Positions 1 to 6,629 of a stretch of DNA of 21,658 bases are shown here, piece after piece (the first letter of the stretch is position 1; every line of letters starts with the position of its first letter). A program made the translations under genes and the position numbers. The stretch covers positions 1-21,658 of the forward strand of contig JAEWGR010000002.1 in assembly GCA_023388195.1 (NCBI GenBank). The letters are read 5' to 3'. This DNA is from Bacillota bacterium. GTDB taxonomy: Bacteria > Bacillota > Negativicutes > Sporomusales > Sporomusaceae. A model generated the notes under the pieces. The model was not told where the DNA came from. It saw only the letters and a program-made list of their open reading frames with translations, and did not search any database.

Positions 1-142
1 GCAATTAGCTCCGTACCGTTTGAAAATGCGGCTCATTTTTAGCAATCTGGTTTTCATGAATCCCGAGAAGCCTGAAATAGTCATAACTTGTCATAAAAAC
101 CACAACAAAAGACCCCTACGCCACCCCCGTGAACAGCACTAC

Positions 143-601
143 CTATAACTTTTTCGAAAAAACATCTGTTTCAATCCCAAATTCATCAATTCTTTTGTCA
201 ATTAGAATCCACCCCTGGTTTTTATAATATTCCGCCGCGTGTTCTGTTCTCAGATACAACGTCGTAAATCCCATCGTTCGACCTATGTTCGATATTTCAG
301 TAATCAGTTTTTTACCTATACCTGCTCCCCTATATTGTTTATCAACTACCAGCCCGGCAAGCCAAGGTTTTAGAGACAGTCCTTTTAAGTCATTTTCAAA
401 AAGTGATACTGTACCAATACAGGTTGTCCCTTGCTTCACTACGATAGTTATAGGCAGACTATCTTTTTTACCCTTCCCTAACTTTTCAACTACATTATCC
501 AGCGATATTCCACTCCTGATATTTTCCACGAACTCTGTATATAACCAAGTTGCTACTACTGGTATCAATTCTTGGTTCTCATATAGGTATTCAAATTTCA
601 A
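143..601 (-). CDS. GNAT family N-acetyltransferase
   Basis: Predicted acetyl-CoA dependent N-acetyltransferase of 152 residues, a normal length for a single GNAT domain. The acetyl-CoA pyrophosphate-binding motif A is visible as LVVDKQYRGAGIGKKLI, with the R/Q-x-x-G-x-G/A signature at about residues 91-96. It is followed by the usual helix and by the strand-turn segment TLYLRTEHAAEYYKNQGW typical of motif B. The start is TTG at 601, chosen because a GGGAGG Shine-Dalgarno sequence lies 7 nt upstream; no ATG fits the N-terminus better. The acceptor substrate cannot be read from sequence. The gene stands alone, ending near the window edge and separated from the next gene by about 350 bp, so context says little about its role. 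Family assignment is firm; function is generic. Confidence 0.88.
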   Translation of the reverse strand: MKFEYLYENQELIPVVATWLYTEFVENIRSGISLDNVVEKLGKGKKDSLPITIVVKQGTTCIGTVSLFENDLKGLSLKPWLAGLVVDKQYRGAGIGKKLITEISNIGRTMGFTTLYLRTEHAAEYYKNQGWILIDKRIDEFGIETDVFSKKL

Positions 602-948
602 GATTATCCCTCCCGTAATTGTAGCCGTAGTTATATTAACTCTCGCTTATAAAAATTCAGACCATAAACGGTTATGGCTATTTATTCCATATATTATATT
701 ATTTTCCTTTTAGATACTAAATTTTCTTGTTCTATTACATAAGACTAAAATGTTCACGATGCCAGTAAATATTTAAGAGACATTGGGCAATGACTTGACC
801 AATGTCTCTTTGCGCGTGAATCAGAATCCATGATAACTATGTACTCAATTAACCTCGTCAGTAATCACTATATCGTATTCCATACGTTGGTTGTAGCTCT
901 GGCAATCTCAGTTCCCGCAAATCGTTTTACAATGTGATATTCTCCTGG
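602..948. other. Intergenic region, no gene seen
   Basis: This 347-bp AT-rich gap separates the GNAT gene from the ASKHA gene. It holds the GNAT gene's leader (GGGAGG ribosome site just upstream of 601) and one clear hairpin at 775-810, listed separately. I see no convincing coding frame on either strand. Confidence 0.6.
775..812. terminator. Hairpin, probable terminator of the ASKHA gene
   Basis: A perfect 12-bp inverted repeat, AAGAGACATTGG and CCAATGTCTCTT, flanks a 12-nt loop. It lies about 140 bp beyond the stop codon of the minus-strand ASKHA gene and upstream of the GNAT gene. The T-tract is short in either direction, so termination strength is uncertain. Confidence 0.6.
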
Positions 949-2508
949 TTAATGAGAACTACTTGCCAATTGTTTACGGCTCCTGATTTTTTCAATGACC
1001 GTGGGATATAATGAAAAATCGGTGTGGGGCAGAAATTTTGCTGCTGACATTTTATTCAGAAAATCCGGTGCTTCAGCTAAGGAGAGATAGATGATACTGC
1101 TCATTAGCTCTTCTACAACCGATAATTGATCTGCATCTTGCAACAACTTGCAGGCTCCTTTTATAGAGCCATTTCCCAGCTGAACAAACCTTTCTCTGGG
1201 CAGGTCGGGATATAGCCCAATGGTAATCCCAGACTCAATATTTATATAGGTGCCAAAGGCTCCGGCCAGATATACCCGTTGAATCTTATCCGGCGTAATA
1301 GCCAATGCCTCTACTAAAAACGCTACCATGGTGTTCGCTGCCGCTTTTGTATCCATAAATCTTAAAATATCAGCCTGACTGAATATTAAATCCTCCTGTA
1401 AGGCTGATTCGTGCTCCCAGGCGTAAACAACGATATATTCTCCGTCCCGCCGCAGGATTCTCTCTGATCTGCCGGGAATAAAGCGACCCGAATAATCAAT
1501 CCAGCCTGCCAGCAACATTTCAGCAAGAAGGTCAACAATCCCTGAACCGCATATCCCTACAGGCTTTGCATTCTCTATTGTAGTAATCTTCAACTGATTT
1601 TGCACAATCTGTACCGAATCTACCGCCCCTGCTTTTGCCCGCATTCCCTGCTTGCTGATACCGCCTTCCAAGGCAGGTCCGGCCGCACCCGCAGCGGAAA
1701 ACAGAAATTCATTGTTGCCCAAAAGCATTTCGCCGTTTGTGCCAATATCCATATAGAGAGCCAGTTCACTTTGTTCATACATCTTGGACGCCAACAGCCC
1801 GCTGATAATATCGCCACCTAAATAATTAGCTGTAGAAGGAAAACAGTATAGTAAGCCATTAAAGGGTAAGCCTATTTCGCGGCCAGCAAAAAAACCGGTC
1901 CGGTTAAAAGCTGGCGTATAGGGCGTATAGAAAACATACCAAGGGTCAATCCCCAACAAAAAATGAATCATGGTAGTATTGCCGCCGATAATGAATGTAC
2001 CGCATTTGTCCGGAGAAATGCCGGTCGCACTTTGAATCTTATCCATGAGCTCAATAAAATTGAGCAGCGTACATTGCTGGATTTCTCTTAAATGAGCATC
2101 ATCATCCTTAACATAAACGATGCGACTAAGGATGTCCTCACCAAAACGTACTTGATGATTGACCCCGCTTTCTTCCCACACAATATTTCCGGAATTCAGA
2201 TCGATCAGCTGCATGATAACCGTTGTGCTTCCAAGGTCAGCGGCATAAGCAAAATTCTGATCTGCCGTATTTCCCCGCTCAAGATTTACAATTTCCCAGG
2301 CAAAACCTTTTTGAACTAAGGTAACTGTGAGCTTCCAGTCAAAATCCCGCAGCTGCTTATAAGACAATTTAATGGTTTCAATAGAAATCTGAACCTCGCC
2401 ATACTCCGGTTTTAAAGCTTGACGGATTCTGTCAATGTCGGCCACAAAATCTCCGTTACCCGGCACTCTCAATTCAAGGTATATTTTTTTACAAATTATA
2501 TTCTTCAT
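949..2508 (-). CDS. ASKHA/RACo-like corrinoid activation protein without ferredoxin domain (DUF4445 family)
   Basis: A 519-residue protein of the ASKHA family that includes RACo and related reductive activators of corrinoid methyltransferase proteins, which use ATP to drive Co(II) to Co(I). Visible pieces are a short linker-like region (1-85), the phosphate-1 motif DLGSTTV (91-97), the GGNTTM segment (175-180), the phosphate-2 motif MDIGTNGE (253-260), GICGSG (318-323) and the adenosine-type motif YLAGAFG (413-419). Family members usually reach 600 residues or more because they begin with a [2Fe-2S] ferredoxin domain; here no such domain or Cys cluster is present. The ATG at 2508 follows GAGGAA and overlaps the stop codon of a short upstream open frame (see 2505-2600). 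The electron donor must therefore be a separate protein, or the gene is a remnant of a larger corrinoid methyltransferase locus. Fold assignment is strong; the exact partner is unknown. Confidence 0.85.
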   Translation of the reverse strand: MKNIICKKIYLELRVPGNGDFVADIDRIRQALKPEYGEVQISIETIKLSYKQLRDFDWKLTVTLVQKGFAWEIVNLERGNTADQNFAYAADLGSTTVIMQLIDLNSGNIVWEESGVNHQVRFGEDILSRIVYVKDDDAHLREIQQCTLLNFIELMDKIQSATGISPDKCGTFIIGGNTTMIHFLLGIDPWYVFYTPYTPAFNRTGFFAGREIGLPFNGLLYCFPSTANYLGGDIISGLLASKMYEQSELALYMDIGTNGEMLLGNNEFLFSAAGAAGPALEGGISKQGMRAKAGAVDSVQIVQNQLKITTIENAKPVGICGSGIVDLLAEMLLAGWIDYSGRFIPGRSERILRRDGEYIVVYAWEHESALQEDLIFSQADILRFMDTKAAANTMVAFLVEALAITPDKIQRVYLAGAFGTYINIESGITIGLYPDLPRERFVQLGNGSIKGACKLLQDADQLSVVEELMSSIIYLSLAEAPDFLNKMSAAKFLPHTDFSLYPTVIEKIRSRKQLASSSH

Positions 2509-2600
2509 AAGTCTTCCTCTTCATGTGAAATATATGACATATTGCCGCCACCAAAGGGTTTCTCCTCTGACGCAACTTCAAATTTGGCCTTTAACTGTCT
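2505..2600 (-). pseudogene. Possible 3' remnant of an upstream gene, translationally coupled to the ASKHA gene
   Basis: Immediately upstream of the ASKHA start is a 31-codon open frame with no start codon at its beginning (a TAA lies at 2601-2603). It ends SYISHEEEDL, and its TGA overlaps the ASKHA ATG as ATGA. Such an overlap is typical of an operon partner, so this could be the tail of a deleted gene, perhaps a corrinoid protein or methyltransferase. I do not recognise the residues, and a chance frame of this length is possible. Confidence 0.3.
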
Positions 2601-2707
2601 TTAAGCGAACTAATATTTAGAAGGTGCTTGTACGCCAGTAAACCTTATCAATTCCAAGTCATTTGTCGCAACCAATAGCGGCAGGATTCTTGTTATGTAG
2701 TTGCCAT

Positions 2708-3433
2708 TCAAATAACTTTGGCAATCAACTGGACAAGATTAAAATACTTTCCGCCCTCAGCCTTCATCATTTTGATGTCCTCCGCAACAATGGGATGATA
2801 GCCGGTCAGCCATTCTTGCCACGCCTGTCCGCAACAGGCCATCTCGCGGCTGTCCACCATTTCAATGCCCTCGGCCCTCTTCCACAAATCTTTCCACCAA
2901 GCAAGCGAGTGCAGGGTTCTTTCCATCTCACTATTCCAAAACGGCTGCATATCATCGGGAACGTTTTTCCCGAATTCGTAATGTAAGCCAGGAATAGCCA
3001 CGGCGATATAGCCGCCCTTTTTCACAAAAGGAATGAGCTGCGGGAGCATTTCCGCTGTATCACCGAAATAGTGGTAAGCGTCCACCGTAAACAACAGGTC
3101 AAAGTATTCGTTTGCGAAAGGCAGTCCCTTGGTCGCATCTACTGAAATTGGAACAGCTTTAGCGTCAATCCCGACAGATTGGAAACGCTCATAGTTTTCG
3201 GTCGGTGAAATCCACAAGTCGGCGGCGAAAACTGTTGCGCCGTATTTTTGTGTTAGCAAGAGCGTAGAAAGACCGCACCCACAACCGAGGTCAAGTATAC
3301 GCATATTTTCATTGACGTTTAGGTATGACGCTAATTCCTCTGCTACGCGCATGGCATTAGGCCCCATCATGGTAGCTTTCAAAAATTCCAGGTTATTCTG
3401 ACTGGAAATAAATTGATTTGTAAATGTGTACAT
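2708..3433 (-). CDS. Class I SAM-dependent methyltransferase
   Basis: A 241-residue Rossmann-fold methyltransferase. Motif I is ILDLGCGCG (46-54), the acidic ribose-binding end of strand 2 is AADLW (70-74), and motif II/III elements appear as SVDATKGLPFANEYFDLLFT (97-116) with the FDLLF strand. The C-terminal third, rich in Trp (WWKDLWKRAEG, QAWQEWLTGYHP), resembles small-molecule type methyltransferases. The ATG at 3433 has GGAGG 9 nt upstream. The downstream end lies about 200 bp from the ASKHA gene and there is no obvious shared transcript. A palindrome next to a TATAAT box lies upstream (3479-3503). The substrate cannot be inferred. Confidence 0.88.
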   Translation of the reverse strand: MYTFTNQFISSQNNLEFLKATMMGPNAMRVAEELASYLNVNENMRILDLGCGCGLSTLLLTQKYGATVFAADLWISPTENYERFQSVGIDAKAVPISVDATKGLPFANEYFDLLFTVDAYHYFGDTAEMLPQLIPFVKKGGYIAVAIPGLHYEFGKNVPDDMQPFWNSEMERTLHSLAWWKDLWKRAEGIEMVDSREMACCGQAWQEWLTGYHPIVAEDIKMMKAEGGKYFNLVQLIAKVI

Positions 3434-3478
3434 GATAGTCTTCCTCCGTTATTTCTTTTATCTTGCCGCTATACATCA

Positions 3479-3503
3479 ATTATAGTAATTGTATTATTAC
3501 AAT
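3479..3503 (-). promoter_or_regulatory. Putative promoter -10 box with adjacent palindromic operator
   Basis: Upstream of the methyltransferase, a TATAAT box (plus-strand ATTATA, 3479-3484) abuts a palindrome ATTGTA-4 nt-TACAAT (3488-3503) that would occupy the -35/-10 spacer. No good -35 hexamer is present, which fits an activator-dependent or repressed promoter. The regulator is unknown. Confidence 0.35.
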
Positions 3504-3523
3504 ACACCCTGCAAGATAATTCA

Positions 3524-3556
3524 GAAACGAAAAGCGACACGGCAACTCCCCTGCCG
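3524..3556 (-). terminator. Weak terminator-like hairpin after the CD3324-family gene
   Basis: On the minus strand, CGGCA and TGCCG form a short stem, followed by CGCTTTTCGTTTC, just beyond the stop of the small HTH gene. The stem is only 5 bp, so the call is tentative. Confidence 0.35.
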
Positions 3557-3565
3557 CTCTTCTCT

Positions 3566-3841
3566 TTAACATTGAGTTTTCATATCAGCCAATATTTTGT
3601 AAATTGTTTTGGGTGATAAGTAATTACAGCTCGCAATGTCCTCAACCGAAATACCGTCTTGATACTGAGAAAAAATGATCTCGTTGCGTTCCTGAATATA
3701 TTGCCTGCTGTTTTTTGCTTCCCCCCACCGTTTTTTATTCTCTGCTTTGCGTGGGATATAAATATATTCACCGTCAATATACTGTTGTATTGCTTCTAAC
3801 AAATGGGGGGGAAATACACTAACTGCGTTCTTGTAGCCCAT
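3566..3841 (-). CDS. CD3324 family small HTH protein
   Basis: A 91-residue protein matching the CD3324-type family seen across Firmicutes. It has a conserved front half (MGYKNA...LLEAIQQYIDGEYIYIPRK), a basic Trp-containing middle (ENKKRWGEAKNSRQYIQERN) and a C-terminal helix-turn-helix resembling Mor or sigma-region-4 types (about 63-88, VEDIASCNYLSPKTIYKILADM). It is probably a DNA-binding protein; its targets are not known to me. The ATG at 3841 has AGGAGG 6-7 nt upstream. Its leader contains two stacked hairpins (3851-3921), the nearer ending directly at the ribosome site, so expression may be controlled at the RNA level. Confidence 0.8.
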   Translation of the reverse strand: MGYKNAVSVFPPHLLEAIQQYIDGEYIYIPRKAENKKRWGEAKNSRQYIQERNEIIFSQYQDGISVEDIASCNYLSPKTIYKILADMKTQC

Positions 3842-3850
3842 TATGCTCCT

Positions 3851-3921
3851 CCTAAAAATGTAGTTTTAGGATTGGGCATAGGCTATCTCACAGCATATTT
3901 GTTATGCGATAGCCTTTGCCC
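3851..3921 (-). promoter_or_regulatory. Structured leader of the CD3324-family gene
   Basis: Two hairpins precede the start codon. The distal one pairs GGGCATAGGCTATC (3874-3887) with GATAGCCTTTGCCC (3908-3921) with two internal mismatches; a smaller GCATA/TATGC stem lies inside it. The proximal one pairs CCTAAAA with TTTTAGG (3851-3857 and 3864-3870), and its 3' arm runs into the AGGAGG ribosome site. This could be an RNA thermometer-like or ligand/protein-responsive leader, or a processed stem. It matches no riboswitch class that I recognise. Confidence 0.5.
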
Positions 3922-4143
3922 CGCATAACACCGACTCTACATAATATAGGATGATAAGACATTTTCCTTTCTTAAAGTTTATTTCAAACGCTTTATCCAA
4001 TTTGAATCTGATATACCCGGATCGTTTTTTCGGTTACAGTATTCCAGCCTTTACTAACTCAGCAACGATCAAGTCCTGTAGTTGTCGACTATGGTTGGAG
4101 GTTCAGCAAGGTGGATAATTTTGCACAAGTAATATATTCCCAT

Positions 4144-4184
4144 AAAAACAAAAAAACTCCTGCCAAATTAATGCAAATTCGGCA
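4144..4184 (-). terminator. Intrinsic terminator-like hairpin
   Basis: On the minus strand a 9-bp stem with one mismatch (TGCCAAATT and AATTCGGCA on the plus strand, 4161-4184) is followed after five bases by a run of seven T and then GTTTTT. It may be the end of the amidohydrolase transcript or of a lost gene. Confidence 0.5.
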
Positions 4185-4285
4185 ACAGTCATCATCTGTG
4201 TCGGTGACAGGGATAGGGCGATTACTTCATCGCGCTTTTCATTCAGTTGTTTTTTATTGACAAAAACATCTCTGCCCATAAGCTA

Positions 4286-4319
4286 GGGCCGTGCTGGAAA
4301 GATTATTTCAGCACGGCCC
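4286..4319. terminator. Strong GC-rich hairpin downstream of the amidohydrolase
   Basis: A perfect 11-bp inverted repeat, GGGCCGTGCTG and CAGCACGGCCC, lies about 45 bp past the amidohydrolase stop codon on the minus strand. It lacks a clear T-tract, so it may act as a 3' stabiliser or as part of a tandem terminator with 4144-4184. Confidence 0.55.
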
Positions 4320-4363
4320 TTAAATTAAGTTACTAGCTCCAGGTTCACTCTACGAAACTGGAA

Positions 4364-5149
4364 TTATATCTGTAGAAGTCTCGCGATGTTTTCTCCCAAA
4401 ACCTGATCTAAAACATATCGGTCTGCTACCAATTTTTCTATAATCATTTTTGCTATTGATGGCGAAGCATACGGAGCATCTGAACTAAAAAAGGTTCTTT
4501 CAGGCAACTCCCGCATGGCAAAGGAGGGAGCTACCGTCGTATTGGTAGCAGACAAATCTAAATAAGCATTGGGGATTTCTTTGACTGCTTTTAACGTTTC
4601 CAGCCAATGCATACCGCCCATATGTCCCAATATTGTCGAGACTTGAGGATAACGTTTTGCTAATGTTAGTAAATTCTTGATATCGCTGCCGTTTAATGGA
4701 AAATAGGTATGCACCCATAACGGCAAATTATCAAACTCTTGCGCGGCACGAAATAATACCTCCAGTTTCTCTACCTGACCCGCTCCAGGCGTTAATTCCC
4801 CAATCCCCCGGAACTTATTGGCTATTATATACCGCTCGATCCACTCCAGGTTTTCTGAATATGATAAGCCAATAGGGATTGGTCCAAAGCCAATATATCG
4901 CTTAGGGTTTGCCTGAATTACGCCGGCAAGTTCTTCAATAGCCCGAATTCTTTCCGGCAAAGGATTCTTCACTCCGTGCAAGATGTCATATAGAATGTTC
5001 AATTCTGTTTCAAACGCCTGTAATGTAGTCGCTGTCTCTGGATGTATCGTAGTGCTAAACAGAACTGTCTGATCAATTCCAGCCTCGTCCATCCATTGTA
5101 TTTGCCTCTCTGGCGGCAGCACAACATGAGCATGACTGTCAATAATCAT
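4364..5149 (-). CDS. Amidohydrolase family 2 metal-dependent hydrolase
   Basis: A 261-residue TIM-barrel hydrolase of the amidohydrolase-2 (ACMS decarboxylase/TatD-like) superfamily. The N-terminal metal motif is MIIDSHAHVV (His6 and His8). Later elements are GELTPG, the metal His in LWVHTY, the conserved LGHMGGMHW loop, the YLDLSAT strand and the catalytic Asp in FFSSDAPYASP. The length is typical. The ATG at 5149 has GAGG 10 nt upstream. It starts 14 nt after the MerR stop codon, so the two form an operon and the enzyme is probably induced by whatever the MerR protein senses. Substrates in this family are very diverse (lactonases, decarboxylases, amidases); none can be chosen here. Confidence 0.85.
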   Translation of the reverse strand: MIIDSHAHVVLPPERQIQWMDEAGIDQTVLFSTTIHPETATTLQAFETELNILYDILHGVKNPLPERIRAIEELAGVIQANPKRYIGFGPIPIGLSYSENLEWIERYIIANKFRGIGELTPGAGQVEKLEVLFRAAQEFDNLPLWVHTYFPLNGSDIKNLLTLAKRYPQVSTILGHMGGMHWLETLKAVKEIPNAYLDLSATNTTVAPSFAMRELPERTFFSSDAPYASPSIAKMIIEKLVADRYVLDQVLGENIARLLQI

Positions 5150-5163
5150 CGGTAAACGGCCTC

Positions 5164-5541
5164 CTAATGCCCTGAATCTTGAGACTCTATCGACTGTTCA
5201 AAGGCTTCTATTCTTTGCTGCAAACGCCCCCTGATAAAATGCAGCAGATTTACTTGCTCATCAATTTCGTGTAATTTGACTTTATACAATTGATAAGCTT
5301 CCTTACATATTGGACGATCACTTTGTGGCAACGTCGGACAAGCAATGATGCCGGCAATGTTGTCAGCCGTAAGCCCTAAGCTAAGATAAAACTGGATTGT
5401 TTTTACCCGCGAAATTGCAGCATTATCATATTCACGGTAGCCATTCGGCAGTCGTCCAGCAGTCAGCAGACCCTTTGCTTCGTAGTGCCTTATTGAGCGT
5501 ATGCTCGCACCCGTTTTACGTGATAACTCTCTAATTAACAC
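5164..5541 (-). CDS. MerR family transcriptional regulator
   Basis: A 125-residue MerR protein. The winged-helix DNA-binding region is clear (MLIRELSRKTGASIRSIRHYE, then LLTAGRLPNGYREYDN, about residues 1-40). A helix-rich second part follows, then a long dimerisation helix (about 80-120). Two cysteines, C68 and C79, bracket the segment PTLPQSDRPI; they could bind metal or respond to redox or electrophiles, as in some MerR proteins, but this is inference. The start is GTG at 5541, with AAAGGAG 8 nt upstream. The promoter region carries a MerR-type long spacer (5574-5605), which suggests autoregulation together with the downstream amidohydrolase. Confidence 0.9.
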   Translation of the reverse strand: MLIRELSRKTGASIRSIRHYEAKGLLTAGRLPNGYREYDNAAISRVKTIQFYLSLGLTADNIAGIIACPTLPQSDRPICKEAYQLYKVKLHEIDEQVNLLHFIRGRLQQRIEAFEQSIESQDSGH

Positions 5542-5908
5542 AGGCTAAACTCCTTTCCGTCTCCCATGGCTTCATTATAAACGATGACACTTATGTTATG
5601 GTCAAGAATTATTTTATTGCTGTCGAATAAGGCGAATTGCAAGGCTTGCGTGTTTACCGCTTCTACGCCAAGCTGACATGTTGTATATCAAGTGATTCCT
5701 TATGCTCTTTTCGATTGCTTTAGGGGGAGCGAATGACGGTTTCGAACTCCTATAAATTGATAAGTCAGTAACCAGATTTAACTGGCCCTTAAAAATTTGT
5801 CCCCAAGTGGATCTATAACAGCATTCATGCTTATGCTATCATTTACCCAATCCGCTGTGAAAATCGTTCTTTCATGCCAGTTGTACTTTATTTAAGGAGA
5901 TGTACAAT
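5542..5908. other. Divergent intergenic region between MerR and the B3/B4 gene
   Basis: Apart from the MerR-type promoter (5574-5605) and the AAGGAG ribosome site at 5894-5899 for the rightward gene, nothing recognisable is seen. A 12-codon plus-strand frame starting at 5733 after a GGGGGAG stretch is the only other start-like signal, and I do not call it. Confidence 0.5.
5574..5605 (-). promoter_or_regulatory. MerR-type promoter/operator with a 20-bp spacer
   Basis: Read on the minus strand: -35 TTGACC (5600-5605), a 20-bp spacer, then -10 TATAAT (5574-5579). The over-long spacer holds an imperfect dyad, ATAACA-4 nt-TGTCAT. This is the standard layout of promoters untwisted by MerR-family activators, and it sits directly upstream of the MerR gene. 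Confidence 0.7.
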
Positions 5909-6571
5909 TTGTTAAAAGTGACAGATGCTTGGAAAAAAGCGTATCCCGGAGCAAGTGTTGGTATAATGATTATAAATAATGTACTTAATCCTGCCCGTAG
6001 TACAGAATTAGATATTCAAAAACAAACTTTGCTAGAGTATCTGGCAACAAGGTTTGCCGATCGAAAAGAATTAAATAATCATAGTCCAATCAGAGCTTAT
6101 GATCATTATTACAAGTATTATGGAAAAACATATCATGTCAAGCAACAACTAGAATCCATTATTTTCAAAGGTAAAAGGATTCCAAGTGTAGCTTTTCTGG
6201 TTGAAGCTATGTTTATGGCCGAACTAAAAAACTGTTTACTGACTGCGGGACACGATTACAAGATGCTAGCCCCGCCCCTAACTCTAAATATTGCAAAGGG
6301 TGATGAAAAATATATTCTCATGAATGGTCGTGATCAACAAGTAAAGCCTGGTGATATGCTTATTGAAGATTGTGAAGGAGTTATTTCCAGCATCATTCAT
6401 GGACCTGATCTGCGAACTAAAATAATTCCTGAAACTCGAAAAGTGGTTTTTATCACCTATGCCCCTCCAGGCATTACCCAGAAGGAAATCACAGGACATT
6501 TATCTGATATATATAATTATGTCGCAATTGTCGGCGCACCTGAAATGGAGCTGCAACATATATTCAGTTAA
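5909..6571 (+). CDS. Free-standing B3/B4 domain protein (PheRS beta editing-domain homologue)
   Basis: A protein of about 220 residues matching the B3/B4 domain, which in phenylalanyl-tRNA synthetase beta hydrolyses mischarged Tyr-tRNA(Phe); stand-alone versions may act as trans-editing factors or have another role. Family-like segments are the front strand YPGASVGIMIINNV, the central RIPSVAFLVEAMFMAEL, the turn MNGRDQQVKPGDMLIEDCEGVISSIIHGPD and the late VVFITYAPPGI. I chose TTG at 5909: the AAGGAG at 5894-5899 touches the in-frame ATG at 5900 (no spacing), whereas TTG is 9 nt away. The gene stands alone and is convergent with the phytase-like gene. Confidence 0.8.
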   Translation: MLKVTDAWKKAYPGASVGIMIINNVLNPARSTELDIQKQTLLEYLATRFADRKELNNHSPIRAYDHYYKYYGKTYHVKQQLESIIFKGKRIPSVAFLVEAMFMAELKNCLLTAGHDYKMLAPPLTLNIAKGDEKYILMNGRDQQVKPGDMLIEDCEGVISSIIHGPDLRTKIIPETRKVVFITYAPPGITQKEITGHLSDIYNYVAIVGAPEMELQHIFS

Positions 6572-6629
6572 GTCAGCTTTTTTTCCACCTATTTTTAATT
6601 AAAGCCTGTTTGCGGTAAAATGCAAGCGA

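Larger units (their letters stand above)
3842..4363. other. Long intergenic region, no gene seen
   Basis: This 522-bp gap holds the structured leader at 3851-3921, a T-rich-tailed hairpin at 4144-4184 and a strong GC hairpin at 4286-4319, each listed separately. A short minus-strand frame near 4020-4090 ending AELVKAGIL was inspected but is too short and interrupted to call. The rest shows no recognisable element. Confidence 0.55.

Noticed and set aside
4020..4090. Minus-strand fragment ending AELVKAGIL
   Set aside because: About 20 codons after an in-frame stop, with no recognisable family; expected by chance in a 500-bp gap.
5733..5771. 12-codon frame after GGGGGAG, and a GGTTTCGAACTCC stretch resembling a tRNA T-loop
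   Set aside because: No cloverleaf can be drawn around the T-loop-like stretch, and the frame is too short to call.
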